NCBI RefSeq assembly: GCF_000425385.1 | Contig: NZ_AUDI01000001.1 | Location: forward strand, 496,001 to 560,000 | Direction: 5' to 3' | DNA from: Pseudoduganella violaceinigra DSM 15887 | GTDB taxonomy: Bacteria; Pseudomonadota; Gammaproteobacteria; Burkholderiales; Burkholderiaceae_D | Length of the DNA stretch: 64,000 bases | In this document: in pieces, positions 55,272 to 64,000 of the stretch | How positions within the stretch are numbered: the stretch's first letter is position 1 | How the letters are laid out: the number at the start of each line of letters is the position of its first letter | Notes under the pieces: model-generated | Seen by the model: only the letters and a program-made list of their open reading frames with translations | Databases searched by the model: none | Told to the model about the DNA's origin: nothing | Made by a program: the position numbers and the translations under genes

Positions 55272-56390
55272 TTACAGCAGGACCATATTGTCGCGGTGGA
55301 TCAGCTCATGGCCTTCGACGTAACCGAGGATGGCTTCGATTTCGGCCGAGGGTTTGCGCTTGATGCGGCGCGTTTCGGCGCTGGTGTAGTTGCTGATGCC
55401 GCGCGCGATGGCGTGGCCGTCTTCGCCGACGCAGGTGATCACGGCGCCGCGGCCGAATTCGCCGTGCACGTCGATCACGCCGATCGGCAGCAGCGATTTG
55501 CCCTCTTTCGCGAGCTTCTGCACCGCGCCCGCATCGAGCACGACCTGGCCCGCGGTGTGCAGGTGGTCCGCCATCCATTGCTTGCGCGCCGTCAGGTGGC
55601 CGGTCTGCGCCGATAGTTCGGTGCCGATGCTTTCGCCGCCCGCCAGGCGCGTCAGGACGTCGGCTTCGCGGCCGAAGGCGATCACCGTGTGCGCGCCCGA
55701 TTTGGCGGCGCGTTTGGCGGCCAGGATCTTGGTCAGCATGCCGCCGCGGCCCAGCGAGGAACCGGCGCCGCCCGCCATGGCTTCCAGCGACGGGTCGCCG
55801 GCGCGGCCGTGGGTGATCAGGTAGGCCGCCGGGTCCTTGCGCGGGTCGGCGCTGAACAGGCCGCGCTGGTCGGTCAGGATGATCAGGGCATCGGCTTCGA
55901 TCAGGTTGGCCACCAGGGCGCCCAGCGTGTCGTTGTCGCCGAACTTGATTTCGTCGGTGACCACGGTGTCGTTTTCGTTGATGATCGGGACCACGCCCAG
56001 GCGCAACAAGGTGGTCAGCGTGGAGCGCGCGTTCAGGTAGCGTTCGCGGTCGGCCAGGTCGGCGTGCGTCAGCAGGACTTGCGCGGTGCCGATGCCGTGC
56101 TCACGGAAGCTGGTTTCGTAGATCTGCGCCAGGCCCATCTGGCCGACGGCGGCGCATGCCTGCAGTTCGTGGATGTCCGTCGGTCGCTTGTCGAAGCCCA
56201 GGCGCAGCATGCCTTCGGCAACCGCGCCGGAGCTGACCAGGACGACTTCCTTGCCCAGCGCGCGCAGGGCGGAAATTTGCGCGGCCCAGCGGGCGATAGC
56301 GGCATGATCGAGCCCGCGTCCGTCATTGGTGACGAGCGAGGAGCCCACTTTGATGATGATACGGCTGGCGTTCTGAATAAGCGAATTCAT
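55272..56390 (-). CDS. proB: Glutamate 5-kinase
   Basis: A 372-residue enzyme for the first step of proline synthesis, phosphorylating glutamate with ATP. Kinase domain: [55 protein letters not shown]-like [14 protein letters not shown]-terminal PUA domain ([30 protein letters not shown]). Proline feedback inhibition is usual. ATG 56390 gives the family start ([10 protein letters not shown]). It follows obgE by 136 bp. Confidence 0.96.
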   Translation of the reverse strand: MNSLIQNASRIIIKVGSSLVTNDGRGLDHAAIARWAAQISALRALGKEVVLVSSGAVAEGMLRLGFDKRPTDIHELQACAAVGQMGLAQIYETSFREHGIGTAQVLLTHADLADRERYLNARSTLTTLLRLGVVPIINENDTVVTDEIKFGDNDTLGALVANLIEADALIILTDQRGLFSADPRKDPAAYLITHGRAGDPSLEAMAGGAGSSLGRGGMLTKILAAKRAAKSGAHTVIAFGREADVLTRLAGGESIGTELSAQTGHLTARKQWMADHLHTAGQVVLDAGAVQKLAKEGKSLLPIGVIDVHGEFGRGAVITCVGEDGHAIARGISNYTSAETRRIKRKPSAEIEAILGYVEGHELIHRDNMVLL

Positions 56391-56526
56391 AGGACGGCAA
56401 AGTCTTCTCAAACAAAAGGTATGCAAAACTTCTGGTGATGCGCCGGGCAGGTGGTGCCGGCTTGCCGCAGACAGTGCGCGCCCCCGCGGTTGGCAGGGGC
56501 GGCAAAGTTAAGAGGTTGTCTCGATT

Positions 56527-57705
<1,179 letters not shown>

Positions 57706-57748
57706 TCAATCGCCCGGTTCGGGCTAACGTGCGCCAGTCGGCAAAATA

Positions 57749-57764
57749 CTGTATTTACTTACAG
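57749..57764. promoter_or_regulatory. LexA-type SOS box
   Basis: TACTGTATTTACTTACAGCC contains CTGT-N8-ACAG, the LexA consensus of proteobacteria, with AT-rich middle and TA before it. It lies 113-128 bp upstream of obgE. One-site match; function is inferred. Confidence 0.45.
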
Positions 57765-58017
57765 CCAAATTCTTGCTGGCCTAATGCCTTATGCTAGCGC
57801 ACAAAACTGTCGAACATGACGCTAGTCTTGCAGAAGGCCTTGAACGTTTCCCTATTTCTGCTCGCATTGGGCACATTCACAACGCGAGGCCGAAAGGTAT
57901 CGCAGGACTTGGAATACGAGAATGAACTGGATCATTCTCCGTCGCAGGTGTGCGACGCGGGCTGCGGGAGTCTCCAGCCTTCATGCTGGAGGGGACATCA
58001 AGCGACCACCTTGAAAA

Positions 58018-58051
58018 CCAAAAAGGCCCTACCACTGGCAGAGCCTTTTGG
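58018..58051 (-). terminator. Intrinsic terminator of rplU-rpmA
   Basis: CCAAAAAGGC/GCCTTTTGG stem around CCTACCACTGGCAGA, with one bulge and a T run on the minus strand. It separates rpmA from obgE. Confidence 0.65.
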
Positions 58052-58090
58052 AGAGAAGGCTTGCGCCTTGCTGTACCTGTATTTGCTGGA

Positions 58091-58351
58091 TTAAGCAGCA
58101 GCTACGACGGTAACGTACTTCTTGCTGTCCGGACCCTTGGTCACGAACTTCACAACGCCGTTCACCAGTGCGAACAGGGTGTGGTCCTTACCGGTGCCGA
58201 CGCCTTCGCCAGCGGACACTGGGGTGCCGCGTTGACGGATGATGATGCCACCAGCATTGATGGTCTGGCCGCCGTACACTTTAACGCCAAGGCGTTTTGA
58301 TTCAGAGTCGCGACCGTTGCGGGTAGTACCGCCGCCTTTTTTGTGTGCCAT
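58091..58351 (-). CDS. rpmA: 50S ribosomal protein L27
   Basis: An 86-residue ribosomal protein: [56 protein letters not shown]. Its N-terminal tail reaches the peptidyl transferase centre. It follows rplU by 43 bp. Confidence 0.98.
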   Translation of the reverse strand: MAHKKGGGTTRNGRDSESKRLGVKVYGGQTINAGGIIIRQRGTPVSAGEGVGTGKDHTLFALVNGVVKFVTKGPDSKKYVTVVAAA

Positions 58352-58394
58352 TTAGTTACTCCTTGATAGCTCGGTGAGTCTTGATGAACAGCGA

Positions 58395-58706
58395 TTAGCC
58401 GTTGATCGAAACGATTTGGATTTCGGTGAAGTTTTGGCGATGGCCTTGACGCTTCTGGTAGTGCTTACGACGACGCATCTTGAAGATACGTACTTTATCG
58501 TGACGACCTTGGGCGATAACTTTCACCAGAACCGATGCACCTGCAACCAGTGGAGCACCAAACTTGATGCTGTCGCCCGCGCCAACGGCGAGAACCTGGT
58601 CGATAGTGATTTCGGAACCAATGTCAGCCGGCAACTGTTCTACTTTAATTTTTTCGCCAGCAGCAACTTTGTATTGTTTGCCGCCGGTTTTTATGACCGC
58701 GTACAT
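58395..58706 (-). CDS. rplU: 50S ribosomal protein L21
   Basis: A 103-residue ribosomal protein: [56 protein letters not shown]. First gene of rplU-rpmA, with a strong consensus promoter upstream. Confidence 0.98.
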   Translation of the reverse strand: MYAVIKTGGKQYKVAAGEKIKVEQLPADIGSEITIDQVLAVGAGDSIKFGAPLVAGASVLVKVIAQGRHDKVRIFKMRRRKHYQKRQGHRQNFTEIQIVSING

Positions 58707-58785
58707 GATTGGAAACCTCTTAAATTGTTAATAAGTCCCGTGCCCAACACCCAAAAACAACAGGGCGGAAGCCAGGGAACCGCTG

Positions 58786-58814
58786 ATTATACATAGTTTT
58801 GGACATCGGGTCAA
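58786..58814 (-). promoter_or_regulatory. Strong promoter of rplU
   Basis: Minus strand TTGACC (58809-58814), 17-bp spacer, TATAAT (58786-58791). Leader of about 75 nt to the rplU start. Confidence 0.8.
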
Positions 58815-58862
58815 AAGCTATTGTCGACGGGCGGCCGTCGTGGTATGTCGGCAACGAGTAAC

Positions 58863-58868
58863 GTATAA
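58863..58868 (+). promoter_or_regulatory. -10 element of ispB
   Basis: Perfect TATAAT, 38 bp before the TTG start of ispB and divergent from the rplU promoter. The -35 is weak (GTGGTA at 17 bp). Confidence 0.5.
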
Positions 58869-58905
58869 TCGCGGCACTATTTCCAACGTTACCAGCAGGT
58901 TTGCC

Positions 58906-59883
58906 TTGTCGAACAACGCCCAGAACACCATCACCAGCACCATTGCCGCCGATATGGACGCGGTCAATTCGGTGATACGCCAGCGCCTCCACTCGGAGGT
59001 GGCCCTGGTCAACCAGATTGCTGAATATATCATCAGCGCGGGCGGCAAGCGAATCCGTCCGGTTTTGGTGCTGCTGGTGGCGAATGCCTACCATTATCAG
59101 GGGGCGGCCCACCACGAGCTGGCCGCTGTCGTGGAGTTCATCCACACCGCCACCCTGCTGCACGACGACGTTGTTGACGAATCGTCAATGCGCCGCGGCC
59201 GCCAGACTGCCAACGCGCTGTTCGGCAATGCCGCTTCGGTGCTGGTGGGCGACTTCCTGTACTCGCGCGCCTTCCAGATGATGGTGTCGCTCGATTCCAT
59301 GCGCGTGATGCAGATCCTGTCCGACGCCACCAATGTGATCGCCGAAGGCGAAGTGCTGCAGCTGCTGAATATGCACGACCCGGACGTGAGCGAAGAAAGC
59401 TACCTGCAGGTGATCCGCTCCAAAACCGCCAAGCTGTTCGAGGCGGCGGCGGAACTGGGCGCCCTGGTGGCCGGCGCATCCGACGCCGATATCGCTGCGG
59501 CAGGCGAGTATGGCCGCTCGCTGGGCACCGCCTTCCAGCTGATCGACGACGTGCTCGATTACGCCGGCGACGCGGAGGAAATCGGCAAGAACGTGGGCGA
59601 CGACCTGCGCGAAGGCAAACCTACCCTGCCGCTGATCTGGCTGATGGAGAACGGCACCGAAGAACAGCGCGCCCTGGTGCGCTCCTGCATCGAGAACGGC
59701 GACGAGCAGCACTTCGACACCATCCTGGCCGCCATCACCAATAGCGGCGCCCTGGATTACACCCGCCGCGCCGCCCAGGTGGCCGCGCAGCGCGCCATCG
59801 ACGCGATTGCCGGCATGCCGGACAGCGTCTACAAGCAGTCCTTGCTGCAGCTGGCCCGCTTCTCGGTGGACCGCAGCCACTAA
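58906..59883 (+). CDS. ispB: Octaprenyl diphosphate synthase (polyprenyl synthetase)
   Basis: A 325-residue trans-polyprenyl synthase that makes the ubiquinone side chain. First Asp-rich motif HTATLLHDDVVDESSMRRG, second LIDDVLDYAGD, and GGKRIRPVLVLL are intact. The longest frame begins at 58840, but there it overlaps the promoter. TTG 58906 (reading MSNNAQNTITST) after AGCAGG is preferred. It stands alone, divergent from rplU. Confidence 0.94.
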   Translation: MSNNAQNTITSTIAADMDAVNSVIRQRLHSEVALVNQIAEYIISAGGKRIRPVLVLLVANAYHYQGAAHHELAAVVEFIHTATLLHDDVVDESSMRRGRQTANALFGNAASVLVGDFLYSRAFQMMVSLDSMRVMQILSDATNVIAEGEVLQLLNMHDPDVSEESYLQVIRSKTAKLFEAAAELGALVAGASDADIAAAGEYGRSLGTAFQLIDDVLDYAGDAEEIGKNVGDDLREGKPTLPLIWLMENGTEEQRALVRSCIENGDEQHFDTILAAITNSGALDYTRRAAQVAAQRAIDAIAGMPDSVYKQSLLQLARFSVDRSH

Positions 59884-59889
59884 AAATGA

Positions 59890-59945
59890 AACGGCGCCCT
59901 GAGGCGCCGTTGTCGCAAAGGCGGGCATTGCCCGCCTTTTTCTTT
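59890..59945 (+). terminator. Double hairpin terminator between ispB and the OFA transporter gene
   Basis: Hairpin 1: AACGGCGCC with its complement (59890-59911). Hairpin 2: AAGGCGGGC/GCCCGCCTT (59918-59938) followed by TTTTTCTTTTC. Serves ispB and perhaps both convergent genes. Confidence 0.85.
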
Positions 59946-59955
59946 TCTTGCTCGC

Positions 59956-61584
59956 TTACTTGAACAGTACTACCGCTTTCTGCAAAGTGATCCAGATGCC
60001 GATCGCCAGCGGAATGCCCACTGCTATCCAGGCAAAGGAAACCACGGCCGGATTGCCGCCGCCGCCCGCAACGGCAACGCGCGCTCCGTTTTGCGACGCG
60101 GCCTCGCGTTCATGCGCCAGTTTCTTCTCGTCGGCCAGTTCGGCATCGGACATGAAATAGCGCGCGGCGATAGGTCGCACCAGCAGGTTGCAGAGCAGTC
60201 CCAATACGATCAGGCCGGCCAGCACATACATGGTGATGTCGTACACCTGCGCCTTCGGCACGCCCGCCGCCAGCTGGTATTCGCGCAGGTAGGTGACCAG
60301 GATCGGCCCCAGGATGCCGGCCGCCGACCACGCTGTCAGCAGGCGGCCGTGGATCGCGCCCACCATCTGGGTGCCGAACAGGTCGGCCAGGTATGCCGGA
60401 ATGGTGGCAAAGCCGCCGCCGTACATCGACAGGATGACGCAGAAGGCCGCGACGAACAGGGCCAGCTGGCCGTTATGCGACAGCGACGGGATCGACGCGT
60501 ACAGCACAAAGCCCAGCACGAAGAACACGAAATAAGTCGCTTTGCGGCCGATGAAGTCCGAGCAGGTCGACCAGAAGAAGCGGCCGCCAATATTGAACAG
60601 CGACAGCAGGCCGGTAAAGCCAGCCGCAATCGCCGCCGTCTGGCCCTTCTGCGCCGCAGTCAGGTCGTTGAATGGAATGTCCAGGCCAATCAGCCTGCCG
60701 CCGAACACTTCCTGCAGCAGCGGCGAAGCCATGCCCAGGATGCCGATACCGGCCGAGACGTTCAGCCAGAGCACACCCCACAGCAGCCAGAACTGAGGAA
60801 TATTCCACACCTTGCGGGCATGGATATGGCGGGTGGTGATCATGGCGTTATTGGTTTGCGCTACCGGCGCCGTCCAGCCTTCCGGCTTCCAGCCGGCGGC
60901 AGGAATGCGGTAGGCCAGCGCGCCCGCCATCATGAAGACGAAGTAGATCGCTGCCAAGACGAGGAAGGTTTCCCAGACGCCGACCGAGTTTGGCGTGGCG
61001 AAGAATTTCATCAGCTTGTCGGCCAGCGGTGCGCCGATCATGGCGCCGCCACCAAAGCCCATGATGGCCATGCCGGTGGCCATGCCGCGACGGTCAGGGA
61101 ACCATTTGATCAGCGTCGATACCGGCGAAATATAACCCAGTCCCAGGCCGATACCGCCAATCAGGCCGGAGCCCAGCCACATCAGCGTAATCTGGTGCAG
61201 GTAAACGCCCAGCGCCGAAATCACCAGGCCGCCGCACCAGCAGACGGCAGACACCACACCGGCCTTGCGCGGGCCGACGCGTTCCAGCCAGCCGCCGAAC
61301 GTGGCCGCCGCGGCGCCGAGGAACACGAAGAACATCGTGTACATCCAGCCCAGCATGGAGATTTTCCAGTCGCAGCTGGAAGAAAAGATCTCGGCGAAGA
61401 AACCCATATCAGCCGGACAGGCGATCGATTCCTTGATGCCGAGCGCATGCGACAGCGGCAGCCAGAAGACGGAGAAGCCGTAAGCCATGCCGATGCAAAG
61501 ATGAATGGCCAGCGCCGCAGGCGGCACCAGCCATCGGTTAAATCCGGGAGCGGCGACAGTCCGCTCCTTGTCTAGAAAGCCCAT
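59956..61584 (-). CDS. OFA-family MFS transporter (oxalate/formate antiporter type)
   Basis: A 542-residue major facilitator with about 12 membrane helices. The first helices carry the family pattern LAIHLCIGMAYGFSVFWLPLS; the MFS loop motif and GPRKAGV follow. GSGLIGGIGLGLGYISPVSTLIKWFPDRRGMATG is the OFA signature (see residues about 150-190). An inserted loop with two Cys (IACPADMGFF, SSSCDWKI) follows the first helix. Substrate is probably a small carboxylate such as lactate, formate or oxalate; not decidable here. Confidence 0.9.
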   Translation of the reverse strand: MGFLDKERTVAAPGFNRWLVPPAALAIHLCIGMAYGFSVFWLPLSHALGIKESIACPADMGFFAEIFSSSCDWKISMLGWMYTMFFVFLGAAAATFGGWLERVGPRKAGVVSAVCWCGGLVISALGVYLHQITLMWLGSGLIGGIGLGLGYISPVSTLIKWFPDRRGMATGMAIMGFGGGAMIGAPLADKLMKFFATPNSVGVWETFLVLAAIYFVFMMAGALAYRIPAAGWKPEGWTAPVAQTNNAMITTRHIHARKVWNIPQFWLLWGVLWLNVSAGIGILGMASPLLQEVFGGRLIGLDIPFNDLTAAQKGQTAAIAAGFTGLLSLFNIGGRFFWSTCSDFIGRKATYFVFFVLGFVLYASIPSLSHNGQLALFVAAFCVILSMYGGGFATIPAYLADLFGTQMVGAIHGRLLTAWSAAGILGPILVTYLREYQLAAGVPKAQVYDITMYVLAGLIVLGLLCNLLVRPIAARYFMSDAELADEKKLAHEREAASQNGARVAVAGGGGNPAVVSFAWIAVGIPLAIGIWITLQKAVVLFK

Positions 61585-61728
61585 ATTTACCCCTTATTGT
61601 TAATTGGACGAATCAGAAAAAAATCGCATACCCAGATGCGCGCGCGATTATCACGAGTTATTTCCGATTTGTTAAACCAAATTTACAATTTGAGAGAAAT
61701 TTAGACGTTTTCCTTTACATTCTCTTCG

Positions 61729-62550
61729 CTACTGCCCCTTGAGCGCAATGATGCGCCGGCGCGCAAAATACGCCATCCATGCATGCGGAGCGACCGACGG
61801 ATAGCGCAGCTTTCCAAGCACCATCCAGGCATCGCGATAGGCCAGCCAGCTGCGCTGCGGTTCAAGCGCAGGTTTCAGCAGACTCATTTCACGTTCGGCA
61901 CGGGCAGCATCGTCCGCCGAAAACGAGGGCAGTTTGCCGGCCTCAAACTCCTGCAACGCGTCCAGGATTTCCGAGCGCTGCACAGCGTCGCTTGCTTGGC
62001 GCCGCAGCTGCTGCAGCGCAGCCTTCTCGCTATCGGTCCAGCGAGCGGACAGCGTATCGATGCGGGCACCGCGTTCCTGGTCGGTCAAATCTGTACGGAT
62101 TGCGGCGCAACGGGCGCCGAGATGGCTGCTTGCAGCATCATCGCAAATGTCGATCTTCGGCGAAGGACCTTCCTTGCCGGTTTGCATACGCGTCAGCCTG
62201 GACAGGCGCGCTTCGGTTTCTGGCGCCAGGGCGTTCGAGCGGCAGGCCGCCATCTTCGCCACGGCGTAATTGCGCGGCACGCCAAGCCCGTTCGCGTAGA
62301 GCATCATCAGGACGTCGTGCCTGTCGTTTGCAAAAGCGCAGTGGCGCGCTTTGACGTAGTCGAAATGCACACCGATGCCGTAATACAGCTTGTCTGCGTC
62401 GCAATCCTTCAATGCCGCAGCCTGCTCCGCCGTCGGTCGGTGCGAGAAGGGATAGGTGGCAAGCATGTCGATCTCGCATTCCGCGGTGTCGGCTTGCGCG
62501 CTAGCCGCCAGAACGGCCGCCGACATTCCAAAGGCAAGGAGATGGCGCAC
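61729..62550 (-). CDS. Secreted hypothetical protein with LprI/DUF1311-like C-terminus
   Basis: A 273-residue exported protein: signal peptide (MRHLLAFGMSAAVLAASAQA), a Cys-containing N-terminal half (ADTAECEIDMLAT, ALKDCDADKLYYGIG, VKARHCAFANDRHDVLMMLY) that looks Sel1-like, and a C-terminal region with PQRSWLAYRDAWMV typical of DUF1311/LprI lysozyme-inhibitor-like proteins. It starts directly after the arsC stop codon, so the two are cotranscribed. Confidence 0.65.
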   Translation of the reverse strand: MRHLLAFGMSAAVLAASAQADTAECEIDMLATYPFSHRPTAEQAAALKDCDADKLYYGIGVHFDYVKARHCAFANDRHDVLMMLYANGLGVPRNYAVAKMAACRSNALAPETEARLSRLTRMQTGKEGPSPKIDICDDAASSHLGARCAAIRTDLTDQERGARIDTLSARWTDSEKAALQQLRRQASDAVQRSEILDALQEFEAGKLPSFSADDAARAEREMSLLKPALEPQRSWLAYRDAWMVLGKLRYPSVAPHAWMAYFARRRIIALKGQ

Positions 62551-62898
62551 TTAAAGGATCTCGTTGACCGTTTCAGGCGGGCGGCACAGACGCACCCCCT
62601 TGTCCGTCACCACGAAGGGACGATTGATCAACTCTGGATGCGCCATCATGGCGTCGACCAGCTTATCTTCCGAAAGAGATTCATCGCCCAGGCCAAGCTG
62701 GTCGTACAGCTCGCCCTTGTTGCGCATGGCGCCGCGCGCCGTCAGGCCGGCCCGTGCGATCAGGTCCACCAGTACTTCACGCGAAGGCGGCGCTTTCAGG
62801 TATTCGACGATCTCCGGCTCGATGCCAGCCGCGCGGATCAGGGCCAGCGCACCGCGCGAATTGCTGCACGCGTTGTTGTGATAAATGGTAATTCCCAT
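62551..62898 (-). CDS. arsC: Arsenate reductase (glutaredoxin type), ArsC family
   Basis: A 115-residue thioredoxin-fold reductase: TIYHNNACSNSRGALALI with the catalytic Cys, EYLKAPPSREVLVDLI, AHPELINRPFVVTDKGVRLCRPPE (Arg residues for arsenate). It reduces arsenate using glutathione/glutaredoxin. No other ars genes are near. ATG 62898 is the family start; upstream ATG 62928 is only a longer frame. Confidence 0.92.
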   Translation of the reverse strand: MGITIYHNNACSNSRGALALIRAAGIEPEIVEYLKAPPSREVLVDLIARAGLTARGAMRNKGELYDQLGLGDESLSEDKLVDAMMAHPELINRPFVVTDKGVRLCRPPETVNEIL

Positions 62899-62991
62899 GG
62901 TGCAAATCAAAATGTCTGAAAGACGCACTATATCATCGGGCTGGGTGTTGATAAATGCATAAAATTATGGGTAAAATCACCTTACACCAGT

Positions 62992-63068
62992 CGGGGTGTA
63001 GCTTAGCCCGGTAGAGCGCTACGTTCGGGACGTAGAGGCCGGAGGTTCGAATCCTCTCACCCCGACCA
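62992..63068 (+). tRNA. tRNA-Pro (CGG)
   Basis: A 77-nt tRNA with encoded CCA end. Acceptor stem CGGGGTG/CACCCCG, D-arm GTAGCTTAGCCCGGTAGAGC, anticodon arm CTACG-TTCGGGA-CGTAG with anticodon CGG, T-arm GGAGGTTCGAATCCTC. Confidence 0.97.
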
Positions 63069-63412
63069 CAGAAACCCAGACATAACTGCAGTTCTGCGGC
63101 CGAGTTTTCCAGAAGGGCGGCGACATCTCGACCGACTGACCTAGCCCACCCCGACGTCACTTTCCGCGGTCTGCCCGGCTTTGCGCCGAGGCTCAGGCTG
63201 GCTGCTATCTATTTCTTCTCGCCTGCATTGATCAATCGCAGTTAATGGTCCAAGCCGCTGTGCCACACTGAAACTTGCCCGTCGACTTCGTTCCGTAAGT
63301 GCCGTCTACATTGTCCACGCAAGCTTTGCTAATTTTCCTGCCGACGACACCGCTGAACGAGCAGCCCGCCAAGCAGTCCCTTCTAAATAAACCGGACAAG
63401 GAGCCTAACATC
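63069..63412. other. Region between tRNA-Pro and hcp
   Basis: About 340 bp. A minus-strand frame (stop at 63232) could encode a short Cys-containing tail (KACVDNVDGTYGTKS, TGKFQCGTAAWTINC) that reads like real secreted protein sequence but has no ribosome site or full-length start. It may be a gene remnant. Nothing else is supported. The stretch directly before hcp carries a good ribosome site (CAAGGAG). Confidence 0.3.
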
Positions 63413-63907
63413 ATGGCAATCGACGTCTATCTGCAAATTGAAGGTATCAAAGGCGAGTCCCAGGACGACAAACACAAAGAGTGGATTGAGGTGACCAGTG
63501 TTCATTGGGGCATCCATCAACCACGCAGCGGCACGGCTTCGACAGCCGGCGGCCATACGGCAGAGCGCGTGTCGATGTCCGACATTTCGTTCTCCAAATT
63601 GGCGGACCTGTCCTCCCCTGTCCTCGCGCAGACATGTGCCGCCGGCAAGACGATACCCAGAGCCAGGTTCGAGTTCTTCCGCGCCGATGGCAATGGGACC
63701 CGCGTCAAATACTTTGAAATCGAACTCGCGAACGTCTTGATCGGAATGGTCAAGCCGCATCTCGGCGGCGATGAATCGTATTTGTGTGAGACAGTGAACC
63801 TGAAATATTCCAAGGTGAACTGGACCTACACCCAGCAGAAAATCAGTGGAGGTATGGCTGGCTCCACGGTGGGCGGCTGGGATTTGGCAGCCAACAAGAT
63901 CGTGTAG
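63413..63907 (+). CDS. hcp: Type VI secretion system tube protein/effector carrier Hcp
   Basis: A 164-residue Hcp: MAIDVYLQIEGIKGESQDDK, WIEVTSVHWGIHQPRSGTAS, AERVSMSDISFSKLADLSSP, KYFEIELANVLIGMVKPHLG and KYSKVNWTYTQQK match the tube-forming fold over its full length. Hexameric rings stack in the T6SS tube and hold small effectors in the lumen. No other T6SS structural gene is in the window, so this is likely an orphan hcp-effector island behind tRNA-Pro. CAAGGAG precedes the start. Confidence 0.95.
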   Translation: MAIDVYLQIEGIKGESQDDKHKEWIEVTSVHWGIHQPRSGTASTAGGHTAERVSMSDISFSKLADLSSPVLAQTCAAGKTIPRARFEFFRADGNGTRVKYFEIELANVLIGMVKPHLGGDESYLCETVNLKYSKVNWTYTQQKISGGMAGSTVGGWDLAANKIV

Positions 63908-63916
63908 AGGTGCGCC

Positions 63917-64000
63917 ATGCCTGTCGATATCGAAAAGTTCGCGAAACATCTGCGTAACCATGCGCTTAGGGACCACCACGGCCAAGGGAAATGTGGCGAG
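63917..64000 (+). CDS. Probable Hcp-linked effector, N-terminal part (cut by window edge)
   Basis: Only 28 residues are visible: MPVDIEKFAKHLRNHALRDH followed by HGQGKCGE. The gene starts 9 bp after the hcp stop. The G-K-C at the end resembles the N-terminal catalytic Cys region (GxCxxYVRxAL) of T6SS peptidoglycan amidase effectors and other NlpC/P60-type enzymes. This is a weak call because the diagnostic part lies outside the window. Confidence 0.45.
   Translation, partial: MPVDIEKFAKHLRNHALRDHHGQGKCGE

Noticed and set aside
57816..58094. Forward ORF just after the LexA-type box
   Set aside because: It reads through the rpmA terminator hairpin and into rpmA antisense; no ribosome site.
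63058..63155. Short direct repeat CACCCCGAC at the tRNA 3' end and 63147-63155 as attachment site
   Set aside because: Nine bases only, and no integrase is seen; chance is likely.
62933..63160. Minus-strand ORF across the tRNA-Pro gene
   Set aside because: It is translated antisense tRNA, a common false protein.

Overview
The window is about 62-64% GC and looks like the chromosome of a free-living betaproteobacterium of the Oxalobacteraceae (Massilia/Duganella/Janthinobacterium type). This rests on gene content and order: rplU-rpmA-obgE-proB, glnA-(DUF4124)-ntrB-ntrC, tkt-gap, several very large TonB-dependent receptors, a PEP-CTERM protein, polyhydroxyalkanoate (PHA) genes and REC-DUF3369-HD-GYP signalling. 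The genus is inference. I found no rRNA, CRISPR array or insertion sequence, and one tRNA (Pro, CGG).

Regions. 1-5.3 kb: a cut-off secreted protein, a PEP-CTERM protein, gap and tkt, and rsmE. 5.3-15.7 kb: two copies of one module (promoter and leader, Oar-like TonB receptor, intrinsic terminator, secreted Sel1-type protein), separated by an FAD oxidoreductase read from the other strand. 16-25.3 kb: a GAF histidine kinase with an HD-GYP response regulator, corA, then ntrC-ntrB-DUF4124-glnA with a sigma-54 promoter and four NtrC-like boxes, and a divergent rhodanese. 25.3-37.1 kb: a third TonB receptor, an orphan TAXI binding protein, a class A penicillin-binding protein, and a five-gene overlapping operon (beta-propeller, deacetylase, sterol desaturase, EI24, CinA-like). 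37.2-43.3 kb: an FKBP isomerase, an ECF sigma/anti-sigma pair divergent from a secreted subtilase and an Ala/Gly-rich secreted protein, HU, a DUF1176 protein and an acyl-CoA-binding protein. 43.5-50.1 kb: a GNAT enzyme, a Cys-rich repeat protein, a decayed DUF1801 gene, a PHA-system protein, an M4-like metallopeptidase overlapping an emfourin-like inhibitor, fdxA with a ferredoxin reductase, and PHA depolymerase. 50.1-55.2 kb: a BigR/SqrR-like ArsR sensor with two YeeE/YedE sulfur permease halves, a Tat-exported DOPA-dioxygenase-like protein, a family-3 binding protein, rsxB-nth, and a SUKH-like orphan. 55.2-64 kb: proB, obgE, rpmA, rplU, ispB, an OFA-family transporter, arsC, tRNA-Pro, and Hcp followed by a truncated probable effector gene.

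The items most worth a second look are the duplicated TonB receptor-Sel1 module with conserved control regions at both ends, the cytoplasmic-type metallopeptidase/emfourin pair, the ECF-subtilase-low-complexity-protein cluster, and the Hcp-linked gene at the right edge. Several coding starts were moved from the longest open frame to an inner ATG or TTG with a Shine-Dalgarno sequence; each entry gives the reason.
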